Numbered from the stretch's first letter, positions 40,328-50,188 are shown. The stretch is DNA of 64,000 bases from Sphingobacteriales bacterium (GCA_016235125.1 JACRLZ010000007.1:124001-188000), one strand, 5' to 3'. Numbers and translations: made by a program. Notes: generated from the letters alone by a model not told the origin.

Positions 40328-43186
40328 CTATGAAGTATGAACCTGCCTGCCTTTTGCGGGCAGGTTCTTCGGTTTTATTGAATGATAGACAATAGCAGCG
40401 ATGATTATTCCCGCAGCTATCCACCACCAATTATTTTTTTCACGACCCGGTTCATAATTGCCAATGAAAATCAGGTGTGCCCAATAATTGGGGGTTTTAA
40501 AACGGGGATCTATCTGATCATTCTTAAGCAAATCAAGTTTTGCTTTTTGCAGCGCCTTATCTTTAGAAAGGCCCTTATCAAGATATCGGTGCAGCCTTTG
40601 CGTAATGAATGCAGTGGTTTTATCCTCAGCTTTCCAAAGTGAAGTAATAATATTTGAACATCCGGCATAGGCAAAGGCCCTTGACAGACTCATCAGTCCC
40701 TCGCCCCTTATTAACTGTCCTGTACCGGTTTCACAGGCGCTGAGAATAATAAGGTCGGTTGAGTCAAGTTTCATGTTATAAATTTCCTGGGCATATAGCC
40801 TGGAATCATCTGCCGGTTTTCCTTTTTCGGGATAAAAGGATATAAATGACCGGAGTGGCTCTTCATTATCTGCACTTGCATGTGTGGCCAGATGGATGAT
40901 GCCATATTTATTGGCCGAAAGAATAAAATCATCTTTTTTGGCAGCGCTGTCCGTCAGGATATTTCCTTTCAGGCCGCTTGTTTCCTCTTTTGATGCCGGC
41001 AGGGGGGAATAGGATATTCCCGCAGTATCGGAGTAGCCGGATGAAGCAAAGGGGGCGAAGGCCCAAAGACCTGCGGACTTATTTTCAATACCGGGATTTG
41101 CATTGGCCCATAAGGCAGTCGAATAGAGATATTGTACCGAAAATTTTTCAACCAGGTATTTTCCGTAACCATCCTGTAAAGCTTCAAAGGGCAAATAATT
41201 AAGCTCATCATCAGGGATAATTATCAGGCGGTTTATTTTACTGAATTTTGAAGCAAACGGTTCAATAAGCAATTGATACATCTTGGCTGAAAGAAATGAT
41301 CCGCTGTACTTGTTTTCTTCTGATACCACTTGAAGTAATTGTTTCAGAGAATCGGTGGTTTTGAAAAAGTCCTCATCAATACCTGTTTTAATGAACTCAA
41401 TCCGGTTGGCTGTTATCGCTATCGTCACCAGTTCACTATCTGACAGATGGTAAGAAAGTAGAGCTGAACCGGCATCTAATTTTTTCTGAAGACTGCTAAC
41501 GGATGGTATCTGAGTGATGAAATACTTGTTTTTATAATTGGGATCTTCTCTTATTTTTTCTTGGAGTTTACCGAGTTTTATTTCATAATCACGGATGGAT
41601 GCCTGAAGGGACTGCACTTCCGGGCTATCGACCGCTTTTGATAACCTCAGCAGCAGTCTTGTGATAGTGGATTTGGTGGATGCTTCTTCTTCCAGGATCT
41701 CCTGGCTGGATAAATTTTCTTTTCTCAATTCGTTTTCCTGCACATTCAGTGAAAGGATGGAAGCCTTATTTTGCTGATCAAAGACATAAGCATCTTCAAG
41801 GTATTTTTTTTCGTCGGTAAGTTCGTATAGACGCAGACTTATATCTATGGGCCTGCTATGCACAGTATATTTTATCTTATTCAGGAAAAGGCGGGCTTCA
41901 TCTGAAGTATAGGTTTTCTCCACATAGTCAGCAAGGCTGAATGCACTACGATAAGCTTCCTGCGAACCTTTCAGCAACTCTGTTTTTTGTTCCGTTTCAA
42001 ATAATTGTGCCATTGCATCAGCCTTGGCTGTAAGTGTATTAAACAGGTTTATATAAGAGAAGACAGTACCGAACTCATTGGGGTTTTTGAAATAATCTGT
42101 TTCATTGAAAGAGGCATCAAATTGTGAGATGGTTTGCTGATAAATTTCAATGGCTTTTTTATATTCTTTCTGTTTTGCCAGCTCATCAGCCTCGAAGCGG
42201 AGGATGAGGCCATACGAAGTATTCTTTTTCTGCCCGTTCCATTTAATATTTTCAGCAAGAGCTTGCTGAAGATAGAAGGTTGAAGAATCTTTTTCGCCCA
42301 GGCCCGACCAGGCAACTCCAAGATTATAATACAGCTCAATTATTTTATTGCTGTTGCTATAATTCACTTTTTTGAAAAGCTCAATGGCTTTTTGATACTT
42401 TTTCTGTTTCAGGCTTATTATTCCAAGATTGTGATTGATCTCATCTGGGAAAAAACCAGATGGCAAAAGACTTTCATACACTGTCTCAGCTTCATTGTAT
42501 TCTTCCAGTTTCACCAGCAGTGAAGCAATATTGATTTTGAAATTTGCTAACAGACCATTATCAATAGTGCCCGTTGAGGTCAAGATGGCAATTGCCTTTT
42601 CAAAATAATTTCTTGCCTGCCTGTAGTTCCCGTTTTCATAATACATAACACCCAGCCTGTTAAAAAGCCGTTGTGATTGATCTAAAGTTTTTGTGTAATG
42701 ATTACTGATCAATTCAGCATTCTTATAATAATAGAGGGCCGAATCAAACTGGTTTTCATCATAATAAATACCTCCGGTATAAATAAATGGAATGAAGAAT
42801 ACAGAGTCTGGAAGAGAAGGAACCTGTGATTTAATACCCATTGCGGAGAGATAGTTCTCTTTAGCGATATCTGTTTTGCCGATATAGTAGGCAATAAGGG
42901 CAGCCCGCAGGTTTGCCATCAGTTGAAGTGAATCAATCCCTGCTTTCTTTATATCCGGCAACAGAGTTGTAAACGCAGTCAATGCTTTTTCATAGGTTAT
43001 GTCTGCTTTCGCCTGAAGCTCTTCATTTTCTCCCGCCGCATCTGAAAGTTTTTCTGCTTCAGAAAATAATTTTTCTGCTTCATTAAATGATTTTAGCAGT
43101 GTGACCTGGTTATAACCCGGGCCTGTCTGTGAAAAACACAGTACTATAAAAATCATTAATGCAAACGACAGAAGGAATTTATTCAT
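40328..43186 (-). CDS. TPR-CHAT caspase-like peptidase with C-terminal membrane anchor
   Basis: A 952-aa protein with an N-terminal signal peptide (MNKFLLSFALMIFIVLCFSQ), about ten TPR-like repeats (about 80-400), a linker, and a C-terminal CHAT domain (about 640-900) of the caspase/gingipain-like fold. The catalytic His is in IIHLATHAS (about 770) and the Cys in LIILSACETGTG (about 815). A single transmembrane helix near the end (NWWWIAAGIIIAAIVYH) anchors it, followed by a tail whose last residues (LPAKGRQVHTS) are encoded by the CCTGCC...GGCAGG palindrome. Leftward, 38 bases after the lipoprotein gene. CHAT proteases occur in immune and regulatory systems; the target is not known. Confidence 0.88.
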   Translation of the reverse strand: MNKFLLSFALMIFIVLCFSQTGPGYNQVTLLKSFNEAEKLFSEAEKLSDAAGENEELQAKADITYEKALTAFTTLLPDIKKAGIDSLQLMANLRAALIAYYIGKTDIAKENYLSAMGIKSQVPSLPDSVFFIPFIYTGGIYYDENQFDSALYYYKNAELISNHYTKTLDQSQRLFNRLGVMYYENGNYRQARNYFEKAIAILTSTGTIDNGLLANFKINIASLLVKLEEYNEAETVYESLLPSGFFPDEINHNLGIISLKQKKYQKAIELFKKVNYSNSNKIIELYYNLGVAWSGLGEKDSSTFYLQQALAENIKWNGQKKNTSYGLILRFEADELAKQKEYKKAIEIYQQTISQFDASFNETDYFKNPNEFGTVFSYINLFNTLTAKADAMAQLFETEQKTELLKGSQEAYRSAFSLADYVEKTYTSDEARLFLNKIKYTVHSRPIDISLRLYELTDEKKYLEDAYVFDQQNKASILSLNVQENELRKENLSSQEILEEEASTKSTITRLLLRLSKAVDSPEVQSLQASIRDYEIKLGKLQEKIREDPNYKNKYFITQIPSVSSLQKKLDAGSALLSYHLSDSELVTIAITANRIEFIKTGIDEDFFKTTDSLKQLLQVVSEENKYSGSFLSAKMYQLLIEPFASKFSKINRLIIIPDDELNYLPFEALQDGYGKYLVEKFSVQYLYSTALWANANPGIENKSAGLWAFAPFASSGYSDTAGISYSPLPASKEETSGLKGNILTDSAAKKDDFILSANKYGIIHLATHASADNEEPLRSFISFYPEKGKPADDSRLYAQEIYNMKLDSTDLIILSACETGTGQLIRGEGLMSLSRAFAYAGCSNIITSLWKAEDKTTAFITQRLHRYLDKGLSKDKALQKAKLDLLKNDQIDPRFKTPNYWAHLIFIGNYEPGREKNNWWWIAAGIIIAAIVYHSIKPKNLPAKGRQVHTS

Positions 43187-43224
43187 GATAAGCAGGAAAG
43201 CTTATCAAATTTAGTGGCTGTAAT

Positions 43225-44022
43225 TTAATTAGCAATGATGACGACACAGGGAGGTCTGGGTTTTGCCGCAGCATTTGTTATTTCTGTTCCGCTTTGTATA
43301 GCACCCCGGAGAAAGACACCTTGTGAGCTGCGGTCATTTAAAATATCCCAGAGATATTGCGGTACATCAGCCATGGTATTGTACCAGTACAGTTTCACCT
43401 TTAACTTGTTCAGAGATTTACCGCTGCCATCATTTATACGGTATTTGATTTCGATTTCTATCTTATCATCATTTCTCGGGTTTGGGCTTCCAAAAACACC
43501 ATTCCGGATGGATTCGGCGAGGTTTATTTTTCCATTATCTGTTCTTACAGAGCAACCGCCACCATTGGCAACATTGCCTTCGTCAAAATTGGAACCGCTA
43601 AGAGGCAACACCCTGTTTACGCTGGCATTATAAACAGGTGGGGCAATAGAGTCTCCGGTTGAAAGATGATAGAATTTATCTGTAAACGTAATGCCGGATA
43701 ATACAACCTTGGCTTCAGTTTTTGTTCCATCGGGCGCCGTATGCGTGATGCGGTAACGAAGCCCTGTTTCACTGTTATCAAGATTAATGGCCCCGGTATT
43801 TTCATCAACCTCAATACCTTCCGGAAACGCTGTATAAGTACCGCTTCGGTGTTCCATTGGATAAATAATATTATTTCCGGATGGTTTCAGGTATAAAATG
43901 GAATCGCCGTAACTGAGATTATAAGGAGGAATAGTTCCGTCAGCAGGCTTGTTACAGGCCAGCCATACAGAGGTTATCGTCAATAGCGATAAACCGATAA
44001 GTATCTGATTAACTCCTTTCAT
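43225..44022 (-). CDS. lipoprotein, likely partner of the CHAT gene
   Basis: A 265-aa lipoprotein (lipobox VWLAC, Cys23) with a beta-rich mature part: SYGDSILYLKPSGNNIIYPM, EVDENTGAINLDNSETGLRYRI (a cadherin/YD-like strand pair), SNFDEGNVANGGGCS and a C-terminal KIEIEIKYRIND. It reads toward the CHAT gene with 38 bases between, so the pair is probably one transcript. I cannot name the domain. The combination of surface lipoprotein and exported CHAT protease suggests a sensing or processing partnership, which is inference. Confidence 0.75.
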   Translation of the reverse strand: MKGVNQILIGLSLLTITSVWLACNKPADGTIPPYNLSYGDSILYLKPSGNNIIYPMEHRSGTYTAFPEGIEVDENTGAINLDNSETGLRYRITHTAPDGTKTEAKVVLSGITFTDKFYHLSTGDSIAPPVYNASVNRVLPLSGSNFDEGNVANGGGCSVRTDNGKINLAESIRNGVFGSPNPRNDDKIEIEIKYRINDGSGKSLNKLKVKLYWYNTMADVPQYLWDILNDRSSQGVFLRGAIQSGTEITNAAAKPRPPCVVIIAN

Positions 44023-44198
44023 AGCCTTTCTTTTGCTTCTGTCAATTCAAAACGCAAGGATGTAACCCCCGGTTGTTTATTTTGTAAGATTCTCGAAGTT
44101 ACAACAATAATCCGGCCAAAAGGGTTGACTAAAATCAGTTTCTCCCGAATTGCTTTAAAAATTTACTTTGTGACCCGTACCTGCGTAAAAAAAGGCAT

Positions 44199-45404
44199 AT
44201 GAATCATAAAATCGGACTTATCCGGGAGGGAAAGATCCCTGCCGACAACAGAGTGGCCTTAACTCCCGCCCAATGTAAATGGATACAAAAAAATGCACCC
44301 GGAATTCAGATCATCGTTCAGTCATCACTGGTTCGTTGTTTTTCAGACAGGGAATATTTATTAGCCGGTGCTGAAGTAAGGGACGACATAAGCGAATGTG
44401 ATATTCTATTGGGCATCAAGGAAGTTCCCGTTTCGCAGCTCATTCCGGATAAAACCTATCTTTTCTTTTCACATACCAAGAAGAAACAACCTCATAATCA
44501 GAAATTACTTCAGACCATTCTGGAAAAAAATATCACTTTAATTGACTACGAATGCCTGGAGCATGAGGACGGACAACGTATAATCGGTTTTGGCTTTTTT
44601 GCCGGAGTGGTTGGGGCACATAATGGTATGATGGCTTATGGTAACAGAACCGGTCTTTTTACATTGGACAGGGTTTATAAGCAACGAAGTTTCCGGGAAC
44701 TGATACATACTTATTTTGGTCTTCGCTTACCCAATGTGAAAATCACAGTTACAGGTTCAGGCCGGGTGGCGCATGGCATACTGGAAATAATGAACCTGAT
44801 GGGCATACATGAAGTGGAGCCGGATGATTATCTCAAGAGAAGGTTTTCTTATCCTGTATACACCCAATTAAAAGGATTTGATTTATACGAAAATAAAAGT
44901 ACAGGAAAATATAGCAGGGAAGAATTTCATGCACAGCCGGAACTATACCGATGTAAGTTTCTGCCTTATACGGAACAAACAGATATTTTGATGAATGGAG
45001 TGTATTGGGAAAAGAATATTCCCAGGCTTTTTGAAAAGGAAAATGTAAAGGAAGATACGTTCATCATCCAGACAATCGCTGATATTACAGATGATGCGAA
45101 TGGGTCTGTGCCGGTAAATACAGGCGACCAGGCCATTGAAGACCCGGTTTATGGTATTGACAGAAACACTTTGGAGAAAACAGCTCCCTACTTGAAAAAT
45201 TCTATTGATATTATGGCGGTCGGAAACCTGCCGAATGAATTGCCGAGAGATGCAAGCCGGTATTTCGGTGAACAACTGATAAAGCATGTGCTGGAAGATC
45301 TTGTGGGCAATGGTTCAGAAATTATAGACAGGGCAACAATGACGAAAGCCGGAAAACTGACATCTCATTTTTCCTATTTGCAGGATTATGCTGAGGGCAA
45401 ATAA
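44199..45404 (+). CDS. saccharopine dehydrogenase-like (lysine-forming type) protein
   Basis: A 401-aa protein with the AlaDh/PNT N-terminal fold (KIGLIREGKIPADNRVALTPAQ) and a Rossmann second domain (VTVTGSGRVAHGILEIM, about 183-200), as in the LYS1 saccharopine dehydrogenase (NAD+, L-lysine-forming) family of about 370-400 aa. TYLFFSHTKKKQPHNQKLL and GFGFFAGVVGAHNGMMAYG (about 128-146) are the substrate-side motifs. In a bacterium that likely makes lysine through diaminopimelate, a catabolic or spare role is possible. Single gene between two divergent blocks. Confidence 0.82.
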   Translation: MNHKIGLIREGKIPADNRVALTPAQCKWIQKNAPGIQIIVQSSLVRCFSDREYLLAGAEVRDDISECDILLGIKEVPVSQLIPDKTYLFFSHTKKKQPHNQKLLQTILEKNITLIDYECLEHEDGQRIIGFGFFAGVVGAHNGMMAYGNRTGLFTLDRVYKQRSFRELIHTYFGLRLPNVKITVTGSGRVAHGILEIMNLMGIHEVEPDDYLKRRFSYPVYTQLKGFDLYENKSTGKYSREEFHAQPELYRCKFLPYTEQTDILMNGVYWEKNIPRLFEKENVKEDTFIIQTIADITDDANGSVPVNTGDQAIEDPVYGIDRNTLEKTAPYLKNSIDIMAVGNLPNELPRDASRYFGEQLIKHVLEDLVGNGSEIIDRATMTKAGKLTSHFSYLQDYAEGK

Positions 45405-45420
45405 GAATCCTCTTTACTTT

Positions 45421-46149
45421 TTAAAGATAGAGATAGTAGTCTCTGAGCAGGGTTTTAAATTTAGAAGTGTAATTCCCGTCTTTGTCTGTAATGGGTAGTT
45501 CATCAATTGTTGTTTCAGTTGTTTCATTATTCTTAGGCTTTCCTGTAATGATCATGCGGAAATAATCATGATTCACGGACTGCTTGACAAATACAATCTG
45601 CTGAATGAATAACTCAAGCCTTTTAATGAGTGTTTCCAATTCTTTATTTCTTTTATATGGCAGCAATAAAAAGAAAGTTCCATCCGGCTTCAGATTCTTT
45701 TTTATTATTTCAAGCAATTCATGGAGTAATAACCCTTCGTTATGATGGGCAATATTTTTTTGAGAACCTCCTGCTTTCAACTCTTTTTCATAAAACGGAG
45801 GATTGCTGATGATAATATCATATTTCCTTTGATAAGGAAAAGTTCTTGCATCGGCATGAATAATTTTTATTCTGTCACTCCAGGGGGATGCTACAATATT
45901 TTCTGCAGCCTGTTCTGCAGCTTTCTTATCAAGTTCAATTGCATCAATAATAGCCTCTGGATTTTTTTGAGCATACATGAGAGATAATAAACCTGTACCG
46001 GCTCCAATGTCAAGTACAGCCTTTACTTTTTCTTCTTTGGCAGAATTTGAGATGAGACCTCCAAACAAGCAGCTATCCGTCGTTACCTTCATGGCACATC
46101 TATCCTGGTGAATGATAAATTGTTTGAACTGGAAAAAACTATTTGCCAT
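45421..46149 (-). CDS. trmN6: tRNA1(Val) A37 N6-methyltransferase TrmN6
   Basis: A 242-aa class I methyltransferase from the Met at 46149 (MANSFFQFKQFIIHQD); the longer frame to 46200 overlaps tsaD. SAM motif I is VLDIGAGTGLLSLM (about 42-55), with Glu after (AIELDKKAAEQA), and the catalytic NPPF motif is in IIISNPPFYEKELK (about 115). The N-terminal HQDRCAMKVTTDSCLFG matches YfiC-type enzymes. It sits 7 bases after tsaD, forming a tRNA-modification operon. Confidence 0.9.
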   Translation of the reverse strand: MANSFFQFKQFIIHQDRCAMKVTTDSCLFGGLISNSAKEEKVKAVLDIGAGTGLLSLMYAQKNPEAIIDAIELDKKAAEQAAENIVASPWSDRIKIIHADARTFPYQRKYDIIISNPPFYEKELKAGGSQKNIAHHNEGLLLHELLEIIKKNLKPDGTFFLLLPYKRNKELETLIKRLELFIQQIVFVKQSVNHDYFRMIITGKPKNNETTETTIDELPITDKDGNYTSKFKTLLRDYYLYL

Positions 46150-46156
46150 ATTGAGT

Positions 46157-47200
46157 TTACCATTCGGCTCTTGCAGAAGAAGTAACAGACAGGTCAGCAA
46201 ACTGGCCGGCCAGATATTTATAATAACCAGTGATAGCTATCATGCCTGCATTGTCAGTACAATATTCAAAAGCAGGGATAAAAGTATTCCAGTGATATTT
46301 CTTTCCCATTTGCAAAAAAGCCTTCCTTAGTCCGCTGTTGGCAGAAACTCCGCCTGCAATGCACATATCATTTATCCCTGTTTCAAGCGATGCCTTTTTC
46401 AGTTTATTTAATAAGATGGTAATGATCCGTTCTTGTATGGAAGCACAGATATCCGGCAGATTTTCTTTGATGAATTGTTCCCTTTCTTCCTCGCTTGCAG
46501 CAAATTCTTCTTTATACAGATTGCTTTTACCTGCATTGCGTAGAAAATAAAGTATGGATGTCTTCAGTCCGCTGAAGCTAAAATTAAGATCGGGGATATT
46601 GGGTTCGGGAAATTTGAAGCGGAGTGGGTCACCATCTTTGGCCAGTTTATCAATCAACGGACCACCGGGGTAGGGAAGTCCCAAAAGCTTTGCTGATTTA
46701 TCAAAAGCTTCGCCGGCAGCATCATCAATCGTTTCTCCGATAACTTTCAGATCGGTTGGGGAATTGCATAATACAATTTGAGTGTGCCCGCCGCTTACGG
46801 TAAGGCATAAAAAAGGAAAAGATGGTTTGGGGTCATCTATCAGGTTCGCCAGCACATGGGCCTGCATATGATGAACTGCAATGAGAGGTTTATTCAATGA
46901 CAGAGCAAGAGATTTAGCAAACTCGGCACCAACCAACAATGATCCTATAAGACCGGGTGATTGGGTAAAAGCTATTGCATTTATATCCTGTATCCCGTAT
47001 CCAGCATCTTTCAGCGCCTTGTCAACTACCGGGATGATATGCTGCATATGTGCCCTTGATGCCAGTTCGGGTACCACACCGCCATATTGTTCATGCACTT
47101 TTTGCTCTGCAATGATGTTGGATAAAATTTTACCGTCAACACATACTGCTGCCGATGTTTCATCGCAGGAAGACTCTATAGCTAAAATGGAAATACCCAA
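46157..47200 (-). CDS. tsaD: tRNA N6-threonylcarbamoyladenosine transferase TsaD
   Basis: A 347-aa Kae1/TsaD protein that transfers the threonylcarbamoyl group to A37 of ANN-decoding tRNAs. Metal-binding HMQAHVLANL (about 112-121), N-terminal ILAIESSCDETSAAVCV, YGGVVPELASRAHMQHI, ATP/substrate loops SGGHTQIVL and CIAGGVSANSGLRKAF, and CTDNAGMIA are all intact. Length is typical (335-350). Co-directional with trmN6. Confidence 0.95.
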   Translation of the reverse strand: MGISILAIESSCDETSAAVCVDGKILSNIIAEQKVHEQYGGVVPELASRAHMQHIIPVVDKALKDAGYGIQDINAIAFTQSPGLIGSLLVGAEFAKSLALSLNKPLIAVHHMQAHVLANLIDDPKPSFPFLCLTVSGGHTQIVLCNSPTDLKVIGETIDDAAGEAFDKSAKLLGLPYPGGPLIDKLAKDGDPLRFKFPEPNIPDLNFSFSGLKTSILYFLRNAGKSNLYKEEFAASEEEREQFIKENLPDICASIQERIITILLNKLKKASLETGINDMCIAGGVSANSGLRKAFLQMGKKYHWNTFIPAFEYCTDNAGMIAITGYYKYLAGQFADLSVTSSARAEW

Positions 47201-47261
47201 TATTCTGTTTTGAGATTCAAAAATACTTGAATATTGATTATTGAATATTTTTTCAGCAACA

Positions 47262-48515
47262 CTATGATCGAATGGCTACAACGGGATCCATCCTTGCTGC
47301 TTGCGAAGCCGGAATAAACCCGGCCATTATTCCGGTGACAATGCAGATAAGGATAGCAAGTATCATATTGTTGGTAGAGATAAAAACAGGAAAATCCAGT
47401 GCACCGCTTAGCACCTGCGTAAGCAAAAAGACCAGTGTAAGACCAATCAGCCCACCGATGATGCAAAGAAATGCTGATTCAAGAAGGAATTCGGCTAATA
47501 TCACTCTTCGTTTGGCGCCGACTGCTTTTTTCAATCCTATCTGGCTGGTACGTTCCCTTACAGATACAAACATAATGTTAGCTACACCAAACATTCCAAC
47601 AATAAGCGAAAGGGCAGCAATAGCCCAGCCTCCGATATTCAGGCTTACAAATGCTTTGCTGATAGCGGCGCTGAAATCGTTAACATCATTCAAAGTAAAA
47701 TTATCATCTTTGGTAGGGCTAAGTTTGTGAATAGCTCTTACTGTTCCGGTCAGCTCATCTTTCAACGCTTTACTTGATATATTTTCTTTGCCCTGGATCA
47801 TGATCAGGGGGTCTGCTCTTCTTTCATCCATAACCGTTCTTGCAAAACGATAGGGCAACACCACATTGTCATCAAAGTTCCATCCACCGATCATCTGCTT
47901 TCCCTGTTTTTTTATTACACCTATTATCTGGAATTTTTTTTCCCTGGCTGATAACAACTTGCCCACTGCTTTTTCAGAACTGCCAAAAAGTTTTTCTGCC
48001 ACAGTTATTCCAATCACCATCACATTGCTGCCAAGATTGAATTCTGCATCAGAAATAAAACGACCGAAAGAAACTTCAAAAGGCTGTATATCCCTGAACT
48101 CCTCCGTGATGCCATACAACTGAACATTGGATAAACGATTGTCTTCATAATCCAGTTCGGCCTGTACATCAATTTTAAAAGCGGCGTATTTGGCTGAAGC
48201 CGTACGTTCCATTATCTGCTTCATTTCAGAGTATTTTGGAGAAGGCCTGTTCACATATTTCCACCAGGGATAGTCGGGGCCGCCACCGGCGCTGTAATCC
48301 CACTTGTCAAGATAGATGGTATTGGTGCCGAGAGCTTTTACTTCATTTTGTATGTTTTGTTCAAGGCTGTTTACCACTGCCAGTACACCGATGATGCAGA
48401 AGATACCGATGGTGATACCGAATAAAGAAAGAAAAGTGCGGAGTTTATTCTTCCATAATTCCTGCAGGGCCATTTTAAAACTGCTGCCTACTATTTCCAA
48501 TGTCCGCCGGATCAT
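47262..48515 (-). CDS. MacB/FtsX-type ABC transporter permease
   Basis: A 417-aa permease with one N-terminal membrane helix (about 20-45), a large periplasmic MacB-PCD domain (about 50-270) and three C-terminal FtsX-fold helices (about 295, 340, 375). Motifs: LWKNKLRTFLSLFGITIGIF, VMVIGITVAEKLFGSS and REIGLKKAVGAKR-like ERTSQIGLKKAVGAKR. No ATP-binding partner is adjacent, so the partner must be elsewhere. A TAACTTTG box lies 5 bases ahead of the start codon. Substrate unknown. Confidence 0.88.
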   Translation of the reverse strand: MIRRTLEIVGSSFKMALQELWKNKLRTFLSLFGITIGIFCIIGVLAVVNSLEQNIQNEVKALGTNTIYLDKWDYSAGGGPDYPWWKYVNRPSPKYSEMKQIMERTASAKYAAFKIDVQAELDYEDNRLSNVQLYGITEEFRDIQPFEVSFGRFISDAEFNLGSNVMVIGITVAEKLFGSSEKAVGKLLSAREKKFQIIGVIKKQGKQMIGGWNFDDNVVLPYRFARTVMDERRADPLIMIQGKENISSKALKDELTGTVRAIHKLSPTKDDNFTLNDVNDFSAAISKAFVSLNIGGWAIAALSLIVGMFGVANIMFVSVRERTSQIGLKKAVGAKRRVILAEFLLESAFLCIIGGLIGLTLVFLLTQVLSGALDFPVFISTNNMILAILICIVTGIMAGFIPASQAARMDPVVAIRS

Positions 48516-48519
48516 GGAG

Positions 48520-48527
48520 CAAAGTTA
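48520..48527 (-). promoter_or_regulatory. -7 element abutting the ABC permease start (possible leaderless mRNA)
   Basis: The minus strand reads TAACTTTG followed by CTCC and the ATG of the permease at 48515. A transcript initiated from this box would begin at about the start codon, i.e. with little or no leader. No TTG -33 box at standard spacing was found, so the call is tentative. Confidence 0.4.
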
Positions 48528-48642
48528 AGAACTGGGATTGTGCGGATGAGGAATGATTTTCCGGAAACAAAGACAATGTTTTTCCAGGTGTTATACAATA
48601 CGGGTTCACCAGTTAATAAATACTGTTTAACTTCATCCGATT

Positions 48643-49416
48643 ATGTTGACTATCTGGCAGGCCTTGATCGGACTTTTTTTGGTTGTTTTAATCACACTCT
48701 TTGTTTTCAGGTTAAGTATCGTAAAAGAAATTATTCTTTTACCGGAGAATTACAGGGAGCTGCTTGCTGATTATGTAAAATTTTATCAGCAACTGGATGA
48801 GGAGGGAAAACCAAGGTTTGAAAAAAGGATAGAACATTTCTTATCGGCAGTGAAAATAACCGGGGTAAATGCTGTTGTCGAAGACCTCGATAAACTCTTA
48901 ATTGCATCCGGGGCTATTATTCCTGTATTTGCTATTCCCGACTGGCAATATATCAACCTGCATGAAGTGTTACTGTACCCCGGCGCATTCAATGAAGATT
49001 TTGACCAGGCAGGTTCAAATCGCCCTATCGGAGGCATGGTAGGCAGTGGCGCTATGCAAAATGTAATGATCATCAACAAATGGCAACTGCGGCAGGGGTT
49101 CATTAATAATCATGATGCTCACAATACAGCTATACATGAGTTTGTGCACCTGATAGATAAAATGGATGGCACGATGGATGGTGTTCCTGAAATAATTTTA
49201 GAGAAAAAATATGTGAATCAATGGAAGAATATGATGGATTCAGCGATCGGGCAAATGAAAATGTACGGATCTGATATTGATATGTACGGTGCTACTAACC
49301 CGGTGGAGTTTTTTGCTGTTATTTCCGAATATTTTTTTGAGCAGCCTGATCTATTAAAAACCAATCATCCGGATTTATATGAAATGCTGGTAAGGATATA
49401 TAAAACGGGGGGATGA
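48643..49416 (+). CDS. MtfA-family (M90) zinc peptidase
   Basis: A 257-aa protein with an N-terminal transmembrane helix (LTIWQALIGLFLVVLITLFV). The peptidase domain carries the HExxH zinc motif in NTAIHEFVHLIDKMDG (about 165) and the distant Glu in EFFAVISEYFFEQP (about 225). The GxMVGSG and EVLLYPGAFN segments are typical of MtfA, which in enterobacteria binds the Mlc regulator; here regulation targets are not known. Divergent from the ABC permease. Confidence 0.88.
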   Translation: MLTIWQALIGLFLVVLITLFVFRLSIVKEIILLPENYRELLADYVKFYQQLDEEGKPRFEKRIEHFLSAVKITGVNAVVEDLDKLLIASGAIIPVFAIPDWQYINLHEVLLYPGAFNEDFDQAGSNRPIGGMVGSGAMQNVMIINKWQLRQGFINNHDAHNTAIHEFVHLIDKMDGTMDGVPEIILEKKYVNQWKNMMDSAIGQMKMYGSDIDMYGATNPVEFFAVISEYFFEQPDLLKTNHPDLYEMLVRIYKTGG

Positions 49417-49646
49417 TTTCTATCCGGGTGATTGAAAGAAGCTTCTTCGGCTTCACTTATGATTTTCTTCCAACCCTTACCTTTTATGCCGATTGATGTT
49501 GCGGGCAAGCCTCTGTGCATTGGCTTCACCAAATGCTTTACCTTGGGATTTTCTCAATTCGTTCGTTGCACTCCTTACAAATATCAGAAGATCCGGCAGA
49601 GTGAAAGATTAGCGCAAACAAAACGATCATCTTTTTTCTGAAGCCA

Positions 49647-50096
49647 TTAATTTGGCAACCTTGTACAGGATGCAAGATAGCTGATGCCGCCTGCTGAACT
49701 GTATTGAGCATATTTGAAAAAAGTTTCTGTGATCTGGATATTCTCCAGGTAAACGGTAATTGGGGTAGGAGGTTGGTTGATGATAACTGTCATTTTAGTT
49801 TTGGCAGCATCAGTAAAATTCCAGGTGGTTGCATAAGAAGAACCTGAAAAGTAATAAGTGCCTGTATTGTTTGTGCTGAATTTAAGTGAATCGGTGTCAT
49901 AAGTATTTCCCGAGACGCCTCTTTTATAGTATTGGGTAGTATTATTGCTCAGCTGGACTCTTATTTCATCAGCTTTCCATGTTTTGCCGGTTAAGAGTTC
50001 TTCAATAGTTTTTACAACAGGAGTAGTATTGTTCTCGTCCTTTTTACAGGAAACAACTGCGAATAAGAAAAGTAATAGAACTGATAGAAATTTCAT
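49647..50096 (-). CDS. lipocalin-like lipoprotein
   Basis: A 149-aa lipoprotein (lipobox FAVVSC, Cys17). The mature part begins with a KKDENN linker and ELLTGKTWKADEIRV, the opening of the lipocalin_4-like/DUF4923 family in Bacteroidota, then a set of beta strands (TGTYYFSGSSYATTWNFTD, ITETFFKYAQYS). Probably binds a small ligand at the outer membrane. The 230 bases between it and mtfA show no gene. Confidence 0.8.
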   Translation of the reverse strand: MKFLSVLLLFLFAVVSCKKDENNTTPVVKTIEELLTGKTWKADEIRVQLSNNTTQYYKRGVSGNTYDTDSLKFSTNNTGTYYFSGSSYATTWNFTDAAKTKMTVIINQPPTPITVYLENIQITETFFKYAQYSSAGGISYLASCTRLPN

Positions 50097-50180
50097 GGTT
50101 AAAAAATTTATGTTGCTAAGTTAAGGGATAAACGTAAAGGGCTTTAATATTTTAAGAATGTGAGTTTAATTTCACCGCCT

Positions 50181-50188
50181 TACCTTTG
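50181..50188 (+). promoter_or_regulatory. -7 promoter element of prfC
   Basis: TACCTTTG is a perfect TAnnTTTG box 9 bases before the ATG at 50198. The leader would be only a few bases. No TTG is at the usual -33 distance. Confidence 0.5.

Noticed and set aside
49432..49641. 69-aa ORF downstream of mtfA
   Set aside because: Low complexity, unlike a protein family, and lies in a 230-base gap between convergent genes; treated as chance.
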